NCBI GenBank assembly: GCA_030037575.1
Contig: JASHRB010000536.1
Span: 1 to 5,778 of the forward strand
Length of the DNA stretch: 5,778 nucleotides
Source of the DNA: Candidatus Sulfotelmatobacter sp.
GTDB lineage: Bacteria; Acidobacteriota; Terriglobia; Terriglobales; Acidobacteriaceae
Direction: 5' to 3'
Part shown: piece after piece, positions 1 to 5,438 of the stretch
How positions within the stretch are numbered: the first letter of the stretch is position 1
Layout of the letters: the number at the start of each line of letters is the position of its first letter
Notes under the pieces: generated by a model
Databases searched by the model: none
Told to the model about the DNA's origin: nothing
What the model saw: the letters and a program-made list of their open reading frames with translations, nothing else
Program-made: the position numbers and the translations under genes

Positions 1-162
1 CTGGCGCCGGAGAATCTGCTGAAAACCTCCGGCCGGGGAATTTTTTTGATGCGATCTTTTATGGACGAGGTGGAAATCCGCCCGTCTCAAACAGGAACAG
101 AAGTGAAATTGATCAAACACGTCCACGGGCCGACCGCGGGCGGCAAGGAGGGGTCTCAGTGA
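1..162 (+). CDS. Anti-sigma-factor serine kinase (RsbW/SpoIIAB-like), C-terminal fragment
   Basis: This is the last 53 codons of a gene that starts before the window, read in frame 1 to a TGA at 160-162. The fragment contains [15 protein letters not shown] near its residues 11-25. This is the G2-box/ATP-lid end of the GHKL ATPase fold in RsbW/SpoIIAB-type anti-sigma kinases, where the usual pattern is GRGL-x-L-I/M-x-x-x-x-D-E/V. It is followed by a beta strand (EVKLIKH) and a short polar tail. Family members bind a sigma factor, or another output protein, in the cytoplasm and phosphorylate a serine on a STAS-domain antagonist. The next gene encodes exactly such a STAS protein and overlaps this one by four bases (GTGA), which strongly supports the assignment. 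The N-terminal part with the N and G1 boxes cannot be seen, so the specific partner and a gene symbol are not given. Confidence 0.85.
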   Translation: MAPENLLKTSGRGIFLMRSFMDEVEIRPSQTGTEVKLIKHVHGPTAGGKEGSQ

Positions 163-503
163 GCATGAAACTAGGAACTCGGCAGGTGGATGGCGTCACC
201 ATCGTAGACTGCAGCGGCCGCATCACTCTGGGCGAAGGCAGCGTCATGATGCGCGACACCGTGCGCGACCTGCTTTCGAAAGGCAATAAGAAGATTATCT
301 TGAATCTGGGCGAGGTCAACTACATCGATAGCTCGGGCATTGGTGAACTGGTCAGCGCCTTCACTACCACCAAGAATCAAGGCGGCGAGCTCAAGCTGCT
401 CCATCTCACCAAGAAAGTGCACGATCTGCTGCAAATCACGAAGCTCTACACGGTCTTCGACGTGAAGGACGATGAAGCGGCGGCAGTGAAATCATTCAAG
501 TAG
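159..503 (+). CDS. STAS-domain anti-sigma-factor antagonist (RsbV/SpoIIAA-like)
   Basis: This 114-residue protein is a single STAS domain, the normal length for RsbV/SpoIIAA antagonists. The N-terminal strands ([15 protein letters not shown], about 13-27) lead to the signature [10 protein letters not shown] at 55-64. Ser58 or Ser59 is the expected phosphorylation site of the partner kinase. It continues through [20 protein letters not shown] and ends with [16 protein letters not shown]. In the family model the unphosphorylated protein binds the RsbW-like kinase encoded just upstream and frees the sigma factor; phosphorylation switches this off. The start is taken as GTG at 159. A strong AAGGAGG-type ribosome site at about 145-152 sits 7 bases upstream of it, and the GTGA overlap with the kinase stop implies translational coupling. 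ATG at 165 is an alternative that would remove only two residues. A degenerate copy of this gene's 3' end lies about 90-175 bases downstream. Confidence 0.93.
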   Translation: MSMKLGTRQVDGVTIVDCSGRITLGEGSVMMRDTVRDLLSKGNKKIILNLGEVNYIDSSGIGELVSAFTTTKNQGGELKLLHLTKKVHDLLQITKLYTVFDVKDDEAAAVKSFK

Positions 504-521
504 CTTCGCAATCAGAAATTC

Positions 522-545
522 CGGGCTACGGGCGGCGGTAGCCCG
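522..545. terminator. Hairpin after the STAS gene, possible terminator
   Basis: CGGGCTAC (522-529) is perfectly complementary to GTAGCCCG (538-545), giving an 8-bp GC-rich stem with an 8-base GC-rich loop. It starts 18 bases after the STAS stop codon. No run of T follows on the plus strand (TAAAATC), so it is not a textbook intrinsic terminator. It may act as an imperfect terminator or a 3' mRNA-stabilising stem. Confidence 0.4.
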
Positions 546-590
546 TAAAATCTGACAGGTCCCCAAGTTGATTTCTGCGTCAACAACAAT

Positions 591-677
591 CACCTGTTCT
601 TCGGGCACGACCTGCGGCATATCACCAAGCTCTAAACCTTGGACGAGGAAGCGGTGGCGGTGAAATCGTTCAACCAG
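591..677 (+). pseudogene. Degenerate 3' fragment of a STAS antagonist gene
   Basis: Read in frame, this stretch gives HLFFGHDLRHITKL, a TAA stop at 633-635, then TLDEEAVAVKSFNQ. It matches the end of the intact STAS protein upstream ([11 protein letters not shown], then [12 protein letters not shown]). Aligning 606-674 with 420-500 leaves 56 of 69 bases identical by hand count, with one 4-codon in-frame gap where VFDV is missing. The tyrosine codon TAC has become TAA. Many differences are at third positions (GAT/GAC, ACG/ACC, GCA/GCG, TCA/TCG), which suggests the copy diverged as a working gene before it was broken. Upstream of 591 the similarity fades and no start or STAS serine motif is visible. 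The likely origin is an old tandem duplication of the antagonist gene that has mostly been deleted. Confidence 0.75.
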
Positions 678-1070
678 ATGGCGCCGCATAACTGCGGCGA
701 TTGGACTCAGGGAACTGGATCCTTCAGTCCCTTCGCGTTTTGGCGCGCTTCTGCGTCGCGGCGAACTTTCGCCAGACGTGCCTTAGCCTTGCCAGCCGGG
801 GAAGCCTGAGCAAAAAAATTTGGCGGGCGCACGCTCCGGTGCTCATACGATTTTTCTTAGAGACTGCCTCGAGGTGCACCGGGCGCGAACTGGCGTCCTG
901 CCCCAGGAATTCGACCGCGCGACAAACAGGACTTGCGAGTCGCAGAAACGACGCACTGCTCGCCGCGAGTGCAGTGCGTACGTCTAATTACCATAACGGC
1001 GCCAGACTTTGGCCGTCGCGCCGAGTTCCGGCCATTTCCAGGGCAGATCTTCTCTGCTTGACGCGCAGCA
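678..1070. other. Gene-poor stretch between convergent genes
   Basis: No gene can be assigned with confidence between the STAS remnant and the end of the glycosyltransferase gene. On the minus strand an open frame between stops at 859-857 and 709-707 reads like protein (see findings) but has no good start. A plus-strand frame from 701 to 1165 runs into the glycosyltransferase gene on the other strand and resembles no family. Hairpins are present at 951-979 and, weaker, at 1010-1034 (6-bp arms TGGCCG/CGGCCA, 13-base loop). No tRNA, small RNA family or insertion-sequence end was recognised. Confidence 0.6.
951..979 (-). terminator. Strong hairpin downstream of the minus-strand operon
   Basis: ACGCACTGC (951-959) and GCAGTGCGT (971-979) form a perfect 9-bp stem. 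The 11-base loop TCGCCGCGAGT can itself pair TCG with CGA. On the minus strand it lies about 90 bases after the glycosyltransferase stop codon and is followed by CGTTTCTG, a poor T-tract. It is the strongest hairpin in the stretch and may end or stabilise the queF-MFS-glycosyltransferase transcript, but a terminator role is only inferred. Confidence 0.35.
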
Positions 1071-2285
1071 TCACACCAGTCCCTTTTTCAGCTCTTCCAG
1101 GGGATATTTTGTGCCGCGCCAGACGATGCCGTCGTTGCGAAGCGCGTGAACCATGGACCGTATGAGGATATAGGTAAACAGCGTTGAGCTCACCGGATGG
1201 AGCAGAAAATAATAAGGCGGGATTTTGGAGTTCCGCGAAATGCCGGCATAAATCGCAAACATTGACAGGAGGGCGATTACGTAAGGCAGACGCTCCCAGC
1301 CCTGGGCCAAGCAAAGGCCAAGAAATGGTCCGAGATTGAGGAATGCCAGGCCGAATGCCGAGAGCAGCGTGCGCCACCACTGAAACGACAGGATGGCGAA
1401 AAAATTCTTGGTCAGATTGTCGATTACGCCGGCGGTGCCGCGCGCCCAGTGGATCGAGATCAAGCCCCCGCCGAAAACGTTGCGCTGCGCGAAGCCGGCA
1501 TTTTTGACGATTTTGCCCAGCCGCATGTCGTCGAGGACTTCCATGCGAAGCCTCTCGTAGGTGCCTACGGCATCGTAGGCAGGGCGGCGAATCAGATTGA
1601 ATGCGCCGACGCCTATGTGGTCCTTGGCTTTCGGATCGGCGACTTTCCACGGCCGATGCCCAAAGACGAACATGGTTTGAAAGAACGCAATCATCATGGT
1701 TTCGCCGGGAGTCTTGGTAATTATTTCCGGGAAAAGAACGAGGTGATCGGCCCTCTCCGCTTCAGCGTAAGCCAGCGCGCGGCGAATGGAGTCGGGTTTG
1801 AACAGCACGTCGGCGTCGGTGAAGAGCAACCAGTCTCCCGTGGCTTGATTGGACCCTGTCCACATGGCATGGGCTTTGCCCAGCCAGCCGCAGGGAAGTT
1901 GGCGATGATGCATCACCTGGAGCGTGGGGTTCCCTCGCCTGCTTTCGGGGTGTCCCACTTCTCGCTGTTTTAGCGACAAGTGGGATCTCATCCTGTCCAT
2001 GATCTCGCCCGTGCGGTCGGTCGAGCGATCGTCGACGGCAATCACTTCGTAATTGTCGTAATCGAGATTGAGCAGACTGGTCAGGCAGGATTCGACGTCC
2101 TGCTCTTCATTTCGTGCCGGAACGATGATCGAAACCCGACGACTGCCGCAAGCCGAGAGCGGATGGCGATCCCATTCCGGGGTGGAGATATCGGCGACGC
2201 TGGGCATTCCGAATGCAGCATCGACGATGCGCGAGAACCAGGCGAGGGCGAGTATGGTGCCGGCAATCCAGTGAAGGTAATGCAT
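1071..2285 (-). CDS. Membrane-anchored family 2 glycosyltransferase
   Basis: The 404-residue protein has one N-terminal membrane helix (about 5-27), a cytoplasmic GT-A domain (about 50-285) and three hydrophobic helices at the C-terminal end (about 305-380). GT2 hallmarks are VSIIVPARNEE at 51-61, the nucleotide-binding DD at 85-86 in AVDDRSTDRT, the metal-binding DAD at 157-159 in LLFTDADV, and a probable catalytic acidic pair DD at 252-253. The layout resembles HpnB-like and related bacterial membrane glycosyltransferases, which transfer a sugar from a nucleotide donor to a membrane acceptor. The actual donor and acceptor cannot be told. The ATG at 2285 lies 6 bases after the MFS stop and has only a weak CCCAGG in front, so translation probably depends on the upstream gene. 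Residues about 101-120 look inserted between DDRSTDRTGEIMDR and the VMHHRQLPCGWLGKAHA segment, and are partly encoded by a palindrome. Confidence 0.88.
   Translation of the reverse strand: MHYLHWIAGTILALAWFSRIVDAAFGMPSVADISTPEWDRHPLSACGSRRVSIIVPARNEEQDVESCLTSLLNLDYDNYEVIAVDDRSTDRTGEIMDRMRSHLSLKQREVGHPESRRGNPTLQVMHHRQLPCGWLGKAHAMWTGSNQATGDWLLFTDADVLFKPDSIRRALAYAEAERADHLVLFPEIITKTPGETMMIAFFQTMFVFGHRPWKVADPKAKDHIGVGAFNLIRRPAYDAVGTYERLRMEVLDDMRLGKIVKNAGFAQRNVFGGGLISIHWARGTAGVIDNLTKNFFAILSFQWWRTLLSAFGLAFLNLGPFLGLCLAQGWERLPYVIALLSMFAIYAGISRNSKIPPYYFLLHPVSSTLFTYILIRSMVHALRNDGIVWRGTKYPLEELKKGLV
1953..1985. repeat. Near-perfect palindrome inside the glycosyltransferase gene
   Basis: TCCCACTTCTCGCT (1953-1966) and AGCGACAAGTGGGA (1972-1985) pair over 13 of 14 positions, with a single C-C mismatch and a 5-base loop GTTTT. 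On the coding (minus) strand it encodes residues 101-111, SHLSLKQREVG, in a region that family 2 glycosyltransferases normally keep short. This looks like a REP/BIME-type palindromic repeat unit lodged in frame in a coding region. I recall similar CCCACTTCTCGC palindromes scattered in Acidobacteriota genomes, but that is memory, not a search result. Confidence 0.7.
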
Positions 2286-2291
2286 CCTGGG

Positions 2292-3542
2292 TTAGCGATT
2301 CCCCGCCCCGGCTGCTTGTGGATTGAGCCGCCCGCCAAACTGAACGATAGGCGCAAATTTCATCCCGTAAAACAGAATCGCAGCGGAGACGACCATGGCA
2401 ATTACGGGCAAAATGAAGGCTGTCTGCAGCGAAATTTTGTCAGCCACATAACCCATCAGTGTGGGAGACGGTACGTCTCCCAATAGATGATAAACAAAAA
2501 GGCTCACTGCGAAGGCCGTGGCACGAATGCGCGCGTCGACCGAATTAAGTACGGCCGCGTTTAGCGGCGAGGTGTTGAACAGCAGGAAAAACGCCGCTAC
2601 TGCGATCGCGGGAATCATGATCGGGCCCCGTATGAATAGGGCCACAATCATCAGCGGAACGCCGAGCGCCATGCTGGCCGCGGAAACGAAGTAGTACGCG
2701 CCTTTCATTCTGGGCAACAGGTAGTCGCCGAGCCATCCTCCGGCAAGCGATGCCACAATGCCATCGATGACGATAATCATGCCAAACATCAAATTTGCAG
2801 ATTCGAGGGAATATCCGCGGGCGCGCGATAGGAATGTCGGCATCCACACCTGAATGCCGCCCAGGGCAAAAGTCATCGCCGCCATGCCCAGAGTCGAGGT
2901 CCAGAATGCCGGGTTGCCGGCCAAGCCGGTCAAGGTTCCGCGCTCGGGAGTTCCTTTCTCGGTATCGAAGCGCCCGCGCTGCGGCTCGCGCAAGAAAATC
3001 ACGGCCAGAGCCAGAAGAAAGCCGGGGGAGGCGGCGATGTAGAAAGGAAAGCGCCAGCCGTGATGGGTGCTGAGATGACCGCCCAGCAGATATCCGGCGG
3101 CGGTGCCGACCGGAATGGCGAGGTAGAAAACCCCGAGGATCCTCCCGCGCTGCTCTTCCGGAAACAGGTCGGCTACGAAGGTTGGAGCGATGGTTACGAA
3201 TGTGGCTTCGCCCACGCCGACGAGAGTGTGGCGAATCAGCAACTCCGTGTAGCTGTGCGTGACCGCGGTCAGTAAAGTAAGCCCACTCCAGAAAATTGCG
3301 CCGCCGAGGATGATGAATTTGCGCGAATAGCGGTCGGCGAGCGGCCCGACAAACGGCGCCGCGAACATATAAAAGAGCAGAAACGCGCTGGTGAGATAGC
3401 CGACTTGGGCATTGCTCAATTGAAATTCGCTCTGCACCAATGGCTGCACCGCGAACAGCACGGAACGGTCCACATAGTTGAGCAGGTTCAGCGCGGTGAG
3501 CAGGATCAGCGCCCAGTAGGGGTGGAATTTATTAGGGGTCAC
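2292..3542 (-). CDS. Spinster-like MFS transporter
   Basis: This 416-residue protein has about 12 hydrophobic segments, the standard MFS size. Early motifs match the Spinster (Spns) group, whose members move lysophospholipids, sphingolipids or other organic solutes across membranes: NYVDR at 22-26 in helix 1, the motif-A loop GPLADRYSRK at 66-75, and LVGVGEATFVTIAPTFVADLF at 107-127 in helix 4 and after. EEQRGRILGVFYLAIPVGTAAGY follows at 129-151. The start is GTG at 3542, which overlaps the queF stop as GTGA and places helix 1 right after a short polar N-terminus. The frame stays open up to 3794, but that part lies inside queF and is not membrane-like. The expected arginine seven residues before Glu112 is His105 here, with Arg104 beside it. 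The substrate is unknown. Co-transcription with a membrane glycosyltransferase suggests an envelope lipid or glycolipid. Drug or sugar-acid export is also possible. Confidence 0.88.
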   Translation of the reverse strand: MTPNKFHPYWALILLTALNLLNYVDRSVLFAVQPLVQSEFQLSNAQVGYLTSAFLLFYMFAAPFVGPLADRYSRKFIILGGAIFWSGLTLLTAVTHSYTELLIRHTLVGVGEATFVTIAPTFVADLFPEEQRGRILGVFYLAIPVGTAAGYLLGGHLSTHHGWRFPFYIAASPGFLLALAVIFLREPQRGRFDTEKGTPERGTLTGLAGNPAFWTSTLGMAAMTFALGGIQVWMPTFLSRARGYSLESANLMFGMIIVIDGIVASLAGGWLGDYLLPRMKGAYYFVSAASMALGVPLMIVALFIRGPIMIPAIAVAAFFLLFNTSPLNAAVLNSVDARIRATAFAVSLFVYHLLGDVPSPTLMGYVADKISLQTAFILPVIAMVVSAAILFYGMKFAPIVQFGGRLNPQAAGAGNR

Positions 3543-3991
3543 GAGTCGAGCGAATATAGCATGCGGGCTCGCAAGCGCCCATTCCAGCTGGGGGAACGCC
3601 TCCCTCTTGGCCACCTGGCCACAATGGTGGTCGAGATTCCTCCCCGCGGGCGGAAGTCGCCCGTTACTTCGGCCCAGACTGGCTTTGCCCAGCGGACCAC
3701 ATCCTCGAGCACACGGTTGACGACGTTCTCCTGAAAGATTCCAAGGTTGCGATAGTTGTGCAGATACTGCTTGTAGGATTTCAATTCGAGGCAAACCTTG
3801 GCGGGCCGGTAGCGAAGCGTGATCACGCCAAAATCTGGAAGGCCCGTTTTCGGGCAGACGGAAGTGAATTCCGGATCGTCGATAACGATCTCATATCCGG
3901 GAAACTGATTGGGCCAGGTTTCGATCTCGGGAAACTCGGCGTCCAGCCCCGCGGCGGCGTGCCGGGGAGTGTAGCGCGATGGCTTTGGCAT
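3539..3991 (-). CDS. queF: NADPH-dependent 7-cyano-7-deazaguanine reductase
   Basis: QueF reduces the nitrile of preQ0 to the amine preQ1 with two NADPH in the cytoplasm, a step in making the tRNA wobble base queuosine. The 150-residue protein is the short, single-domain (Bacillus-type, YkvM-like) form. The catalytic cysteine is Cys46 in SVCPKTGLPD, with Asp53 as proton donor. The QueF signature ELKSYKQYLHNYRN runs from 69 to 82. FQEN at 86-89 supplies the substrate-binding glutamate, with Gln where many homologues have His. FRPRGGIST at 113-121 is also typical. The start is ATG at 3991, which gives MPKPSRYTPRHAAAGLDAEFPE, the usual beginning for this group. The open frame extends to 4192, but that sequence is not QueF-like. 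No clear ribosome-binding site precedes the ATG. About 20 residues after ARWPRG exceed the usual end and reach into the MFS start. No other queuosine gene is nearby. Confidence 0.95.
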   Translation of the reverse strand: MPKPSRYTPRHAAAGLDAEFPEIETWPNQFPGYEIVIDDPEFTSVCPKTGLPDFGVITLRYRPAKVCLELKSYKQYLHNYRNLGIFQENVVNRVLEDVVRWAKPVWAEVTGDFRPRGGISTTIVARWPRGRRSPSWNGRLRARMLYSLDS

Positions 3992-4184
3992 GAGGGTATT
4001 GTAATGTGCCCCGCGGGCCCGGCTCGATTGACGGTTCCATGGCGTGCCCTGTTCGCATCCTGGCGGTTTCCGCGGCATCCAATTCAACATGGGGATAGAA
4101 TTGACGACGGTTCTTTGGCGGCGTAACGAGTGATAAATTAGCAACTTGCAGATTTTCTCTGTCGCAGCCTGAAAAGATAACCGA
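3992..4184. promoter_or_regulatory. Divergent intergenic promoter region
   Basis: This 193-base gap separates queF (minus) from the adaptor gene (plus), so it should hold a promoter for each. On the minus strand TACAAT (4003-3998) resembles a -10 box and ends only 6 bases before the queF ATG. On the plus strand TTGACG (4101-4106) is a good -35 match, but at a 17-base spacing it is followed by a poor -10, TAACGA (4124-4129). TGATAAAT at 4131-4138 is a better -10 sequence with poorer spacing. No clear operator or riboswitch was found. Confidence 0.4.
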
Positions 4185-5438
4185 TTGGCCACAAATCATA
4201 ATTCGAACGGCCGGCCGGCCACGCGCAAAGGCCGCACTTGGATCACGGTTGGCGCGCTGGCGCTGCTTGTGCTCATCCCCATTTTCACGCGCCAGGGACC
4301 ATTGCGGGTGCGCACTACTACCGTGGAGCGTGGGCCGATTCGCAGTCTGATTTCTACCAACGGCAAGATTGAGCCGGTCGAGAATTTTGAAGCCCATTCC
4401 CCGGTTCCCACGACCGTCAAGCGCCTCTACGTGAAGGAAGGCGACCGGGTAGGCAAGGGGCAGCTTTTATTGCAACTCGACGATGCTGATTTGCGCAGCC
4501 AGGCGGCGCGCGCCCAGGCGCAGATGAAAGGGGCGCAAGCCGACGAGGCCGGAATTAGCGACGGCGGCACGCGTGAGGAAGTGCTCACGCTTGACTCTCA
4601 ACTGCTGAAGGCCCGCACTCTGCGCGATTACGATCGGCAAAATCTCGATGCGCTGCGCCGACTCGAACAGCAGGGTGCAGCCTCGGAGGGTGAAGTCAAA
4701 CAGGCGCAGGACCAGCTGCAGCGCAGCCAGGCCGATCTGACCCTGCTCGAGCAAAAACAGAAAGATCGCTATTCACAGCCGGAGGTCGCGAAGGTGCAGG
4801 CGCAAGGGGCCGAAGCCCAGGCCGCTTACTCTGCTGCCGAAGATGCGTTGCAGAAGTCGACGGTGCGCGCGCCATTTGACGGCGTGGTCTACTCGCTTCC
4901 CGTCAAACAAGGCGCCTACGTGCAAACTGGAGATTTGCTCTTGCAGGTGGGGAATCTTTCGAAAATGCTGGTGCGGACCTTCGTCGACGAACCGGATATC
5001 GGACGGCTTGCCCCCGGGCAAAAAATTGAAGTCACCTGGGATGCAGTTCCGGGCCGCATTTGGAACGGGACGGTGGGGACGATTCCCTCCATGGTAAAGC
5101 TTCACGGCGCCCGCAATGTCGGAGAAGTCACATGCACTTTGGACAACGGTGACCGTCGTTTGTTGCCGAATGTCAATGTTGGTGTCATGATCATAACTGC
5201 CGAACACAGCGACGTTCTCACGCTGCAGCGCGAGGCCGTGCATATGGACGGTATGAAGCCTTACGTCTATGAAGTCGTGAATGGCGAACTGAAGCGGCAA
5301 GACGTTGAGATCTCACTGCAGAATCTGACCAGAGTCGAAATCACCGGCGGGTTGCCGGCGGACGCGGTCGTTGCGCTTTCCTCGGCCAATCCTGCAAAAC
5401 CTCTGGCCGATGGCGCTCGCGTCCAGGGGGTGCAATGA
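4185..5438 (+). CDS. Periplasmic adaptor (membrane fusion protein) of an efflux or export pump
   Basis: The 417-residue protein has a basic N-terminus, one membrane anchor helix (about 19-35) and no lipobox. The order of domains fits HlyD/MacA/RND-type adaptors. The first lipoyl half (VPTTVKRLYVKEGDRVGKGQ, about 74-93) is followed by a long Ala/Gln/Glu-rich alpha-helical hairpin (about 104-224). The second lipoyl half is STVRAPFDGVVYSLPVKQGAYVQTGD (about 225-250). A beta-barrel domain (about 262-340) and a membrane-proximal domain (about 341-417) complete it. Such proteins bridge an inner-membrane ABC or RND pump and an outer-membrane channel in the periplasm. The start is TTG at 4185; it is the only start that keeps the membrane anchor, and only a weak GAAAAG lies upstream. 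Which pump it serves cannot be told, because the next gene is a TPR protein. A MacA/YknX-like ABC adaptor is slightly favoured by the two-half lipoyl layout and the ARNVGEV segment. Confidence 0.88.
   Translation: MATNHNSNGRPATRKGRTWITVGALALLVLIPIFTRQGPLRVRTTTVERGPIRSLISTNGKIEPVENFEAHSPVPTTVKRLYVKEGDRVGKGQLLLQLDDADLRSQAARAQAQMKGAQADEAGISDGGTREEVLTLDSQLLKARTLRDYDRQNLDALRRLEQQGAASEGEVKQAQDQLQRSQADLTLLEQKQKDRYSQPEVAKVQAQGAEAQAAYSAAEDALQKSTVRAPFDGVVYSLPVKQGAYVQTGDLLLQVGNLSKMLVRTFVDEPDIGRLAPGQKIEVTWDAVPGRIWNGTVGTIPSMVKLHGARNVGEVTCTLDNGDRRLLPNVNVGVMIITAEHSDVLTLQREAVHMDGMKPYVYEVVNGELKRQDVEISLQNLTRVEITGGLPADAVVALSSANPAKPLADGARVQGVQ

Noticed and set aside
803..840. Minus-strand intrinsic terminator ending in TTTTTTT near 811-820
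   Set aside because: The nearby stem (GCAC/GTGC) is only 4 bp and is separated from the T run by about 10 bases, so it does not fit an intrinsic terminator.
1010..1034. 6-bp inverted repeat TGGCCG/CGGCCA about 36 bases after the glycosyltransferase stop
   Set aside because: It has a short stem, a 13-base loop and no T-tract. Stems of this kind are common by chance at this GC content.
701..1165. Plus-strand open frame of 154 codons
   Set aside because: It overlaps the glycosyltransferase 3' end on the opposite strand, is rich in Arg, Ser, Ala and Cys as expected for a GC-rich shadow frame, has no ribosome site and no recognisable motif.
1449..1973. Plus-strand open frame of 174 codons
   Set aside because: It is antisense to the glycosyltransferase gene, whose GT2 motifs are clear. 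The frame ends at the TAG in the palindrome region and shows no motif of its own.
3543..3794. 84-codon upstream extension of the MFS frame
   Set aside because: It lies entirely inside queF in another frame, is not hydrophobic, and has no start preferable to the GTG at 3542 that overlaps the queF stop.
3992..4192. Longer start for queF with 67 more residues
   Set aside because: The extra sequence does not resemble QueF, and the ATG at 3991 gives the typical N-terminus and length.
3891..4397. Minus-strand open frame of 168 codons across the divergent promoter region
   Set aside because: It overlaps both queF and the adaptor gene out of frame and resembles no protein.
4773..5300. Minus-strand open frame of 175 codons
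   Set aside because: It is antisense to the adaptor gene, is rich in His, Arg and Pro, and has no motif.
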